This document shows positions 56,665 through 63,787 of a stretch of 64,000 nt of DNA, one piece after another. The stretch's first letter is position 1; the number at the start of each line of letters is the position of its first letter. Position numbers and translations under genes: made by a program. The notes under the pieces were generated by a model that did not search any database, was not told the DNA's origin, and saw only the letters and a list, made by a program, of their open reading frames with translations. Source of the stretch: an uncultured Pseudomonadota bacterium (lineage in GTDB: Bacteria > Pseudomonadota > Alphaproteobacteria > Rs-D84); assembly GCA_902771695.1 (NCBI GenBank), contig CACXXP010000001.1, forward strand, positions 151,410 to 215,409. Direction: 5' to 3'.

Positions 56665-57080
56665 TGAAAAATCTGTGTGTTGGATTTGGTGCTTTATTTT
56701 GGGTGTCTTGTGCGGTGGCGGTGCCGGCGCGCGTTGGGCATATTATTGATGGTGATACTTTTTCAGGCATTGTTAGATTGGACGATGATGTAGAAGTTTC
56801 TGTGCGCGTTCGTTTGCGTAATGTTGATACCCCAGAAATAAATGGCGATTGCGAATACGAACGTACACGTGCGGTTCAGGCCCGTAATCGTTTGGGCGAA
56901 ATGATACCTGTCGGTACCACCGTTGAATTAACCAATATCAAAGATGATAAATACCTTGGGCGTATAGATGCCAATGTATTGGATGAACGTGGTCGTGATG
57001 TTGGAAATCGTCTGGTCCAAGAAGGTTTTGGACGAAAATATAATGGTGGCCGTCGTGACAAATGGTGCAATATAAAATAA
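56664..57080 (+). CDS. Secreted thermonuclease-like (SNase) protein
   Basis: 138 aa from ATG 56664 (MKNLCVGFGALFWVSCAVA signal). SNase fold: GHIIDGDTFSGIVRL, VRVRLRNVDTPEI (first catalytic Arg), a Glu-rich helix ECERTRAVQARNRL-like region, LTNIKDDKYLGRIDANV (second Arg) and G-N-R-L-V-Q-E-G-F-G. It should hydrolyse nucleic acid with calcium in the periplasm or outside. An in-frame ATG at 56643 inside tolB is possible but would lengthen the signal peptide. The 1-nt overlap with tolB implies cotranscription. Confidence 0.85.
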   Translation: MKNLCVGFGALFWVSCAVAVPARVGHIIDGDTFSGIVRLDDDVEVSVRVRLRNVDTPEINGDCEYERTRAVQARNRLGEMIPVGTTVELTNIKDDKYLGRIDANVLDERGRDVGNRLVQEGFGRKYNGGRRDKWCNIK

Positions 57081-57083
57081 ATA

Positions 57084-57791
57084 CTATGCGCTGTGGCGAT
57101 TTATCGCCTCACGAATTTCTTCCAGTGACGATGTTGATGCAATAACAGGTTCAAAATGCATTGTGGCAACACCGCTGCGCATGCGGCCGTGCTTTGGCCA
57201 ATAAAGCCCTGTATCAGTGCCAACTGGTATAATGGGCAATTTTAACGTCTGGGCCAAAAACATCAAACCGCGTTTCAGTGCAATTGGATGGCCGGGGGCG
57301 ACACGCGTACCTTCGGGAAATATGATAAGTGTTTGACCATTCATAATTTTATTCGCAACCGCATGTGTCAGTTTCTTCATATTTGTCGCACCACGCGCAC
57401 GATTTACAGGTTGCATTCCCATACGCCAAAACGCCCATCCATAAATAGGAATCCATAATAATTCGCGCTTTATAATAAAAAATGGATTTTGTACATTGGT
57501 AACCAATATTGCGACTTCTAGTGTGGACATATGTTTTGATGCGATAATCGCCTTGCCATCAGAACGCGCATTATCATTTGGTGGTGTTGGAACACCATTT
57601 TCTTCGGTCGGTGGATAAAATACTTTATATTTAATGCCGCAAATCACACGTGCCAGCAGTAATACACCTTTGGCATCTGCGATAATGAATTTACTGGTTA
57701 ATTTTTTTGATAATAACCCCAACAACAGAATCGGTGACCATGCAATAAAGTATAATGCTAAAACTATTTTGAATATTATTGTACGCAGCAT
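57084..57791 (-). CDS. plsC: 1-acyl-glycerol-3-phosphate acyltransferase
   Basis: 235-aa membrane-bound PlsC that makes phosphatidic acid. N-terminal hydrophobic helix (about 6-28), catalytic block ASKHMSTLEVAI with H-x4-E in place of the classical H-x4-D (a variant common in alphaproteobacteria), and the substrate block IIFPEGTRVAPG. It complements plsY (34.8 kb) and pgsA (42.9 kb). AAGGAAAAATAA precedes the ATG. It is the last gene of the minus-strand unit ftsE-ftsX-DUF218-plsC. Confidence 0.92.
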   Translation of the reverse strand: MLRTIIFKIVLALYFIAWSPILLLGLLSKKLTSKFIIADAKGVLLLARVICGIKYKVFYPPTEENGVPTPPNDNARSDGKAIIASKHMSTLEVAILVTNVQNPFFIIKRELLWIPIYGWAFWRMGMQPVNRARGATNMKKLTHAVANKIMNGQTLIIFPEGTRVAPGHPIALKRGLMFLAQTLKLPIIPVGTDTGLYWPKHGRMRSGVATMHFEPVIASTSSLEEIREAINRHSA

Positions 57792-57811
57792 TTATTTTTC
57801 CTTTTTTCACC

Positions 57812-58333
57812 TTAATATAAAAAACTTGGACTTTCTTTGATACCAACCATCGTGGCAATATATTTTACATATTCAATAAACCAACGTTCCAAACGGCGTG
57901 CAGGGGCCATTTCTGATAACGCGACGGGGCATGCAACAATTGTTGTTTTGGGTAATTCAGATTGAATTAAATGCTTTGCGCGACGAATATGGTCTTCGGT
58001 TGTGATTACAACAATTCTGTCCAACCCAGCTTTTTTAACTATCTCACGAATCGCAACGGCGTTTTGATATGTTGATTTTGAATCTGATTCAACAATGGCC
58101 TTGCCATCATATTTATATTGTTGGCTGTCTGGAGCGCCGATTATATACAAATCTGCATCAGGATACTTATCTATTTGTTTTATTGCAAACGGGACGCGAC
58201 GAAAATCCCCCGTTAAAACAAAGATGCTGTCATTTGATAATATGAAACCACAGTCGTTCGGACTGGTTAATTTAAATGCGATGCCACCGATTACAAACAA
58301 ACCTAATAATAAAAAAGACGGAAGTATTTTCAT
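57812..58333 (-). CDS. DUF218 (YdcF/SanA-like) membrane protein
   Basis: 173-aa protein with an N-terminal hydrophobic anchor (about 5-23) and a periplasmic DUF218 domain: FVLTGDFRRVPFAI, ADLYIIGA, the conserved SKSTYQNAV (S-x-x-T-x-x-N-A), IVVITTEDHIRRAKHLI and a late R-R-L-E-R-W. Members include SanA (envelope barrier) and ElyC; function is only partly known. It overlaps the ftsX stop by 4 nt and precedes plsC, suggesting an envelope-assembly unit. Confidence 0.85.
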   Translation of the reverse strand: MKILPSFLLLGLFVIGGIAFKLTSPNDCGFILSNDSIFVLTGDFRRVPFAIKQIDKYPDADLYIIGAPDSQQYKYDGKAIVESDSKSTYQNAVAIREIVKKAGLDRIVVITTEDHIRRAKHLIQSELPKTTIVACPVALSEMAPARRLERWFIEYVKYIATMVGIKESPSFLY

Positions 58334-59172
58334 TGTTCTTGTTTTAATATCTTAAAGGTTGTCATTTTCGTTATCAGTATTGCAAACACGATAATTAAAA
58401 TTGGAACCATTAACAGTGTAATCCATCCGCCACCCGATATACCAATAGTTGCCATCAAACCAACGCGCGCAGAATGTGCCACGGCGATAATTGCGATAAT
58501 TATTGGAACGGCGATAACGAAACCAATACTGCATGCAACCATACAAATTTTTGCGACAATAATTTGCATTTGATGTGCAACGAACGAATCGCTGGCGCCA
58601 ACCTGGTTTAATATTTCTAATTCGCGTTTATGTAATACGGCAATGTTTTTTGCAATGAAAGAAATACAAATACCAATAGTTACAATAATGATGCCCAATA
58701 CAACAGATAAAATCGCAATCATCTTCCATCCCGCCGATATAGATGGTCGCAATGCATCCGGATGCGTTACAAAGCGTCCGTGATTACCGATGTCTTGGCG
58801 AATCGCGGCGATATCTGATTCGGTTTTGAATTTAATCTCAAACATTTTTGGCAGATATTTTTTCAATACATTGTTGCCCCCAGATATCCATGGCCGCATT
58901 AAATCAGCCATTTCATCGTTAGAAATTTCGCGCACTTCGTCCAGTTTTCCACGATTTTCCATCAATGTTTTCTGTACCGCATCAGCATTTTCTGCGCCGT
59001 TTACCTGAACTGTTGCATACAGGTTCCATTGTTTATTCCAACGTGCAACCCCGGTTCCAATTGCGATGGAAATTCCCAATGCCATCACGGCCAAGAATGT
59101 CATAATCGCCATGACCGCCGTCATAAATACGGACTGTTCACGAAACAAAGAAAATACGATTGGTTTTTTCAT
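58330..59172 (-). CDS. ftsX: Cell-division protein FtsX
   Basis: 280-aa membrane protein with an N-terminal helix (about 18-40), a periplasmic domain (about 45-150) and three C-terminal helices (about 155-178, 205-235, 250-270). The layout and the KRELEILNQVGASDSFVAHQMQ coupling-helix region match FtsX. With FtsE it forms an ABC-type complex that controls cell-wall hydrolases through periplasmic LytM factors such as EnvC/NlpD-type proteins; a LytM candidate is at 13.9 kb. It starts 2 nt after ftsE. Confidence 0.92.
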   Translation of the reverse strand: MKKPIVFSLFREQSVFMTAVMAIMTFLAVMALGISIAIGTGVARWNKQWNLYATVQVNGAENADAVQKTLMENRGKLDEVREISNDEMADLMRPWISGGNNVLKKYLPKMFEIKFKTESDIAAIRQDIGNHGRFVTHPDALRPSISAGWKMIAILSVVLGIIIVTIGICISFIAKNIAVLHKRELEILNQVGASDSFVAHQMQIIVAKICMVACSIGFVIAVPIIIAIIAVAHSARVGLMATIGISGGGWITLLMVPILIIVFAILITKMTTFKILKQEQ

Positions 59173-59174
59173 TG

Positions 59175-59945
59175 CTATTTATTCCCAATATCCTTGAATT
59201 GTTTGGCCAGTTCTGCAAAATAATCGTCATCGGCCTTGATTTTTTCTTTTTTCGGTGCGGGTGCCTTGGTTCCGACGAAATTTAATTTATGATTTTCCAC
59301 ATGCATTATCGGGAATTTGTATGTTTCCATCAATTTGGAATTATGTGTTGCGATGATAATGGTTGTCCCGAACATCTTGTTCATCTGTATAAACAGTTCC
59401 ATCAACCGTGACGCATTTTCATCGTCCAGATTTCCTGTTGGTTCGTCCGCCAGCATGATCGCCGGTTGCAGAATAATTGCACGCGCAACAGAAACGCGTT
59501 GCTGTTGCCCGCCACTAAGTGTTTTTGGGTTTGCGTTTGCAAATTTCCCCAGACCAACCCAATCCAATGTTTTTGTCACCAACTTTTTAATTTTTGCTTC
59601 GTCCATACCGCGGACACGTAATGGCAATGCGACATTATCAAAGACCGAAATATGTGACAGCAACGAATATTCTTGAAATACGATTGCCATTTTGTGACGA
59701 ATCGCCGTAATTTCATCACGTGACATATTATTGGTGACCTGGCCAAATATTTTTATCGTTCCACGACACGGTTTATGCAGTTGGTAAATCAACCGCAACA
59801 GTGTCGTTTTACCTGCGCCTGATGCCCCAGACAGAAAATAGAAAGAACCCGCACTGATGTTAAAAGACACATCGGTCAATATATCGGGATTATTGTCATA
59901 ACGCGCACCCACATTGGCAAAAGAAATGATAGTATTGTCTTCCAT
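59175..59945 (-). CDS. ftsE: Cell-division ATPase FtsE
   Basis: 256-aa ABC ATPase partner of FtsX. Walker A SGASGAGKTTLL (about 36-47), signature TLSGGQQQRVSVARA, Walker B IMLADEPTGNLD and the H-loop ATHNSKLM. A Lys-rich C-terminal extension (about 222-256, PAPKKEKIKADDDYF..) goes beyond the standard ~222 residues. The start at 59945 (MEDNTI) lies 7 nt after a -10 hexamer with no Shine-Dalgarno, so translation is probably leaderless; 12 further in-frame residues would overlap the promoter. Confidence 0.93.
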   Translation of the reverse strand: MEDNTIISFANVGARYDNNPDILTDVSFNISAGSFYFLSGASGAGKTTLLRLIYQLHKPCRGTIKIFGQVTNNMSRDEITAIRHKMAIVFQEYSLLSHISVFDNVALPLRVRGMDEAKIKKLVTKTLDWVGLGKFANANPKTLSGGQQQRVSVARAIILQPAIMLADEPTGNLDDENASRLMELFIQMNKMFGTTIIIATHNSKLMETYKFPIMHVENHKLNFVGTKAPAPKKEKIKADDDYFAELAKQFKDIGNK

Positions 59946-59952
59946 GCGGACT

Positions 59953-59981
59953 ACTGTAGTAAAAAAAATAAAATGGGTCAA
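59953..59981 (-). promoter_or_regulatory. ftsE promoter, leaderless start
   Basis: Minus strand TTGACC (59976-59981), 17-nt spacer, TACAGT (59953-59958), then 7 nt to ATG. Confidence 0.6.
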
Positions 59982-60018
59982 TTATTTTGATTTGCAATTT
60001 GCAAGGTGGTCAAAAATG

Positions 60019-60027
60019 TGGTATAAT
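60019..60027 (+). promoter_or_regulatory. Extended -10 promoter of the barrel gene
   Basis: TGGTATAAT; predicted start about 22 nt before the ATG, with AGGAG in between. Confidence 0.55.
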
Positions 60028-60055
60028 GCATTATCAAAAATAAACAGGAGCAAAC

Positions 60056-61030
60056 ATGAAAAAAGTATTGGTTGGATTGAGTGCGTTATTGGTTGCAACA
60101 GGCGTTGGCTTTGCCGCCGATTGTAGCAGTGGTGGTAAAAAATGTGGGTGCAAACCGAAAAAATATCGCATTGTGTATGTGACGGCGCATAACCCCGATA
60201 CATTGTATGATAACAGTGTATTTGAAACGACCGAAGTTGGTCCAGATTATCGCATGGTCCCAATTGAACGTTCTTCTGCGATGCGTGATCGTCGCGTTTC
60301 ATACGAAGATGATGACCAATACTATGTTGAAAATCGCCATGACCCATATGATGATGAATACATTGAACCACGTAGACCGGCCAGACGTGCCGAACCACGC
60401 AGTTCATCTAAATTGGCGATTGGGCCATATGTTGGTGGTCGTTTGGGTGTGAATTTGTGGTCATGGGAAAATAAATACAAGGCAACACCTGCGTCTGCAA
60501 TCGCGGACAGTGATGCCGATCATGATGATTATTTATTTGAACCAGTGTTTGGTGGTGCATTGTTTGCCGGTTTCCATATAGATGACGCATGGCGTGCCGA
60601 TTTAGAAGTTGGTTATGCCGGTAAATTCAGTGATACAGATAATGGGTTTGCATTCAAGATGGCATCACAACATGTGACATTGAATGGATACTATGATTTC
60701 TCTAATGGTTTATACCTTGGGCTTGGTGCCGGTGTGGCATTTACCAAGGCCGAATTAGATTGGGAATATTTTGTTGCAAATTCTGGTTCTAAATCACGGA
60801 CATCTGTATTGGGTGCCGGTATGGTTGGTTACGTATATCACATGACCGACAATGTGGCACTGGATTTCCGTTATCGTTTGTCTGGGTATGCGGGCCCGAA
60901 ATGGTCACGTGGTACGGTGGCCGGATTACCGCCACTAGCACCTGGGCTTGATCCATTGGAAGAATTTGAAATCAAGACCGGTTTGATTTGGGATAATGCA
61001 TTCACAATCGGTATAAGATTTGAATTCTAA
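60056..61030 (+). CDS. Outer-membrane beta-barrel with acidic/Arg-rich linker
   Basis: 324-aa protein: signal peptide (cleavage near FAA-DC), a Cys/Lys patch (DCSSGGKKCGCKPKK), a charged linker (about 75-125, rich in D/E/R/Y), then an eight-stranded barrel (about 130-324) with strands such as GPYVGGRLGVNLWSW, EPVFGGALFAGFHI, AWRADLEVGYAG, and terminal Phe (GIRFEF). It is an OmpA-like or opacity-type barrel with an N-terminal periplasmic or surface extension. CAGGAG precedes the ATG. Related in style to the shorter gene at 17647. Confidence 0.8.
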   Translation: MKKVLVGLSALLVATGVGFAADCSSGGKKCGCKPKKYRIVYVTAHNPDTLYDNSVFETTEVGPDYRMVPIERSSAMRDRRVSYEDDDQYYVENRHDPYDDEYIEPRRPARRAEPRSSSKLAIGPYVGGRLGVNLWSWENKYKATPASAIADSDADHDDYLFEPVFGGALFAGFHIDDAWRADLEVGYAGKFSDTDNGFAFKMASQHVTLNGYYDFSNGLYLGLGAGVAFTKAELDWEYFVANSGSKSRTSVLGAGMVGYVYHMTDNVALDFRYRLSGYAGPKWSRGTVAGLPPLAPGLDPLEEFEIKTGLIWDNAFTIGIRFEF

Positions 61031-61069
61031 AAAAAAGTTGAAAAAAAATTTTGGGGATAGGAAAAAGTG

Positions 61070-61078
61070 TGATATAAT
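61070..61078 (+). promoter_or_regulatory. Extended -10 promoter of the repeat-protein gene
   Basis: TGATATAAT with a poor -35 (TTGGGG at 61051-61056, 16-nt spacer); start about 16 nt before the ATG at 61101. Confidence 0.55.
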
Positions 61079-61100
61079 ATATCACGTACAGGGAAGAGAG

Positions 61101-62453
61101 ATGAGAGAGGGTTTAAGAACATCATTATTGTCAATTGTATGCGTTGTTGCGGTGTCGGGTGCGGCATTTGCGGCGGCATCGGTTCGCAATGTTGGCGGTG
61201 CGGGAACATATCCATCGGCGGCATCTGCGGCAACAACCACGACCACGGCGGCGCGTGCGGGGTCATTACGGTCGGGAACATATGTTCGCCCGACGACCAC
61301 GACCACGGCGGCGAAATCTGGTGGCGGTTCCGCGCCGATGACAACGACGACAACATCTCGTGCAACGACCACCCCACGTTTGTCAATTGGTAAATATGTT
61401 GGTGCACCGAAATCCATCAGTTCACCTGGGGGCGGTGGTGACAACTCACTTGTTGAAAGAATTGAATCTATTGAACGCACGATAACTATTTTGGAAAACA
61501 CGAAACAAGAAATAATTCGTGGTTCTGATTACATCATCGTTGATAATAACGAAGTTATATTAAACGTTGAAAAGTTAATTCAAGATTTGGAAATTCAACC
61601 CGGTATGGATGGTCGTCCGGTTGAATTGGATGCCGACAATGACGAAGGTATCAAATGGCGTTATGTTACACGTGCGGGTGAACCCGAAGATACATGGAAA
61701 TTATTGGTCACATGGGCGGCGGTTGCCGATCGTATAGATTTGACCGAAATGAATGAATACGTTGATAATTCCGTAACGAGAATAAAACAAGAAATTGAAG
61801 CAGACCTGTCTAAAAAGGTTGATAAAGAGCAGGGTGTTCAATACGCAGGTCAGGTTTTGACCGTTGATTCCACGGGACATGTGACACCGGGTAACGTCGT
61901 GTATTCTACAACCGAAGTTGACCAGTTTATAACCAACATTGGTGACGATTTGGATACCAAGGTTGATAAAAAACAAGGAACCGAAAACGCGGGTAAAGTT
62001 TTGTATGTTAACGACAGTGGTTTTGTAGAACCGGGCAATGTTGATATCCCAGATATATCGGGCAAGGTTGACGTGGCCCAGGGAACCGAAAACGCGGGCA
62101 AGGTGTTGATTGTCGACCGTGAAGGTAAAGTCACCACTGGTGATGTTGATATCCCAGATATATCGGGCAAGGTTGATGTGGTCCAGGGAACCGAAAACGC
62201 AGGCAAGGCATTGATCGTGAACGATTCGGGCAAGGTTGATTTGTCGGACAATGCATTTGGTAAATTGGCATACAAAGATACGGTTGGTACGGACGATATA
62301 GAAAATGGTTCGGTAACGCGTCAAAAGGCGGCCGAAGATATCACAGGCGTGCTGTCATGGGCGGAATGGTGGAAAGAAAATTCACCGGGCGAAGATGCCC
62401 TGCTATCTGTGGACGCGGACGGCAACCAACAGTGGTTTTATGTCGTGGAATAA
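61101..62453 (+). CDS. Secreted repeat protein (collar/tail-fibre-like)
   Basis: 450-aa protein starting at ATG 61101 (GGAAGAGAG upstream; longer frame overlaps the barrel gene). Signal peptide (cleavage near AFA-AA), then Thr-rich tracts (TTTTTAARAGSLRSGTY, TTTTTAAKSGG, TTTTTSRATTT), a coiled-coil helix (about 118-140), and from about 232 four repeats of about 35 residues with the core KVD-x-x-QGTENAGKVL-V---G-V--G-VDIPDISG. Such repeats occur in phage tail fibres and adhesins. The C-terminal WAEWWKENSPGEDALLSVDADG may be a trimer tip. No anchor seen; likely surface-exposed or secreted. Confidence 0.75.
   Translation: MREGLRTSLLSIVCVVAVSGAAFAAASVRNVGGAGTYPSAASAATTTTTAARAGSLRSGTYVRPTTTTTAAKSGGGSAPMTTTTTSRATTTPRLSIGKYVGAPKSISSPGGGGDNSLVERIESIERTITILENTKQEIIRGSDYIIVDNNEVILNVEKLIQDLEIQPGMDGRPVELDADNDEGIKWRYVTRAGEPEDTWKLLVTWAAVADRIDLTEMNEYVDNSVTRIKQEIEADLSKKVDKEQGVQYAGQVLTVDSTGHVTPGNVVYSTTEVDQFITNIGDDLDTKVDKKQGTENAGKVLYVNDSGFVEPGNVDIPDISGKVDVAQGTENAGKVLIVDREGKVTTGDVDIPDISGKVDVVQGTENAGKALIVNDSGKVDLSDNAFGKLAYKDTVGTDDIENGSVTRQKAAEDITGVLSWAEWWKENSPGEDALLSVDADGNQQWFYVVE
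62038..62176 (+). repeat. 105-bp direct repeats
   Basis: A 34-bp block beginning ATGTTGATATCCCAGATATA is identical at 62038 and 62143 (period 105 bp, 35 codons), within the 450-aa repeat protein. An earlier, more diverged unit begins near 61960. Confidence 0.75.
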
Positions 62454-62536
62454 CAAGATGAAACCAAAAGGAAAGGAAATTCGGACAATACCAATGTTTA
62501 CAACAACAAACAAAACAAAGAAAAAAAGGAACAAAC

Positions 62537-63610
62537 ATGAAAATGAATATCAAAGGTTTAGTATTTGTGGGCTTTGCTGCGGCTGTGTTCGCGTCCGCCG
62601 CAAACGCTGCCGATAAAGTTGTTACATCAAAACAATACGTTGATGGTAAGATAGTACAAACACTTACTGATGGTGATACAACACATGCACCGTCAGCAGA
62701 CAAAGTTCATGATGAATTGGCATTAAAACAGAATATACACATTTCCGATAATAGCGCCGATCATGGTAAAACCCTTATCGTAGGTGATACTGGTGATATC
62801 ACGATCAGTGATGTTTCGGCTGTTGATGATACCAATACAACCTATACAATAAGCTCATCACAAACAACAGATGGTAGTATCACTGTCACGCCATCGGAAG
62901 GTGATGCATATGATGTCGCAGTTCCAGGTTTGGCTGCTGCTGCATATAAAGCTGTTGATACCACTATCTCGGACGACAATGCGACAAGCACAAACTTACC
63001 AACAACGCAGGCTGTGTATAACTTTGCTACTAGTGCAGATCGTCAATCGAACTGGGCACAGTCTGATAGCGCCAAACCAGATTACATCAAGAATAAACCT
63101 GGAAACTTCGGTGGTGCGACAGCAGCAGGAGCAGGTTCTGCTGGGTTCGTTCCGGCACCAGCCGCGGGTGATCAAGGCAAGGTTTTGGGTGGTAATGGAC
63201 AATGGGTTGAAGTTGATGGTACCCCATATGAACAAGGTACAGGCATCACCATTGACGACCACACCATCATCAATGCTGGTGTTCGTCAAGTTACCGCAAC
63301 GCCATCTACTGGAACAGATGGTACCATCTCGGTAAATACAAACGGTACAGTGGCAGAAGTTGCGGTTAAAGGTTTGCAAGGTGCAGCATATAAAACGGCC
63401 GAAACAACCATTTCTACAACTGCAGCAGATAATACTGATGCCGAAGTTCCAACTGCGAAAGCTGTGTATGACTTCGTTACAGCACAAACTGGCGACGTTT
63501 TACCAGACAATCCGACCGGTGAAAATGAAGCATGTTCCACAACCAATCCATGTGCGTTGGTGTGGGACGGTTCTGCAACTGGTCCAGAATGGAAACGTAT
63601 CCAACAGTAA
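62537..63610 (+). CDS. Secreted repeat protein with phage-fibre-like motifs
   Basis: 357-aa protein with a signal peptide (cleavage near ANA-AD). Mature part: KQYVDGKIVQTLTDGDTTHAPSADKVHDEL, then two halves each with a GLxxAAYK-x-x-x-TTI block ending in A-V-Y-[ND]-F-[AV]-T (about 142-177 and 280-315), a DYIKNKPGNFGG loop typical of tail-fibre proteins, and a C-terminal CSTTNPCALVWDG..EWKRIQQ. The gene at the window end (minus strand) has a related C-terminus. Probably a trimeric surface fibre; no host range or ligand can be read from sequence. AAAAGGAACAAAC precedes the ATG. Confidence 0.75.
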   Translation: MKMNIKGLVFVGFAAAVFASAANAADKVVTSKQYVDGKIVQTLTDGDTTHAPSADKVHDELALKQNIHISDNSADHGKTLIVGDTGDITISDVSAVDDTNTTYTISSSQTTDGSITVTPSEGDAYDVAVPGLAAAAYKAVDTTISDDNATSTNLPTTQAVYNFATSADRQSNWAQSDSAKPDYIKNKPGNFGGATAAGAGSAGFVPAPAAGDQGKVLGGNGQWVEVDGTPYEQGTGITIDDHTIINAGVRQVTATPSTGTDGTISVNTNGTVAEVAVKGLQGAAYKTAETTISTTAADNTDAEVPTAKAVYDFVTAQTGDVLPDNPTGENEACSTTNPCALVWDGSATGPEWKRIQQ

Positions 63611-63677
63611 TGGTTGGTTGATATACGAATTTGTGTAAACAATTCTAGACACGTTTATACAATTTGACCCTTTATAG

Positions 63678-63707
63678 AAGAGCCCCCGATGACAATCGGG
63701 GTCTCTT
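63678..63707 (+). terminator. Intrinsic terminator
   Basis: Hairpin built on CCCCGAT-GACA-ATCGGGG extended by AGAG/CTCT, followed by TTTGTTT. Confidence 0.75.
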
Positions 63708-63734
63708 TGTTTATAACTTTATACATATGATAAA

Positions 63735-63765
63735 AAAACACCGCCGGGCCCATGGCGGTGTTTTT
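63735..63765. terminator. Bidirectional terminator between the convergent surface-protein genes
   Basis: AAAACACCGCC-8 nt-GGCGGTGTTTTT; A-run on one side and T-run on the other allow use in both directions. Confidence 0.8.
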
Positions 63766-63787
63766 ATTAAGGGTCAAACAGTTATTA

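Noticed and set aside
61101-63610. Prophage tail region.
   Set aside because: The fibre-like proteins have Sec signal peptides, and no capsid, terminase, baseplate, integrase or lysis genes are nearby; they look like cell-surface proteins.
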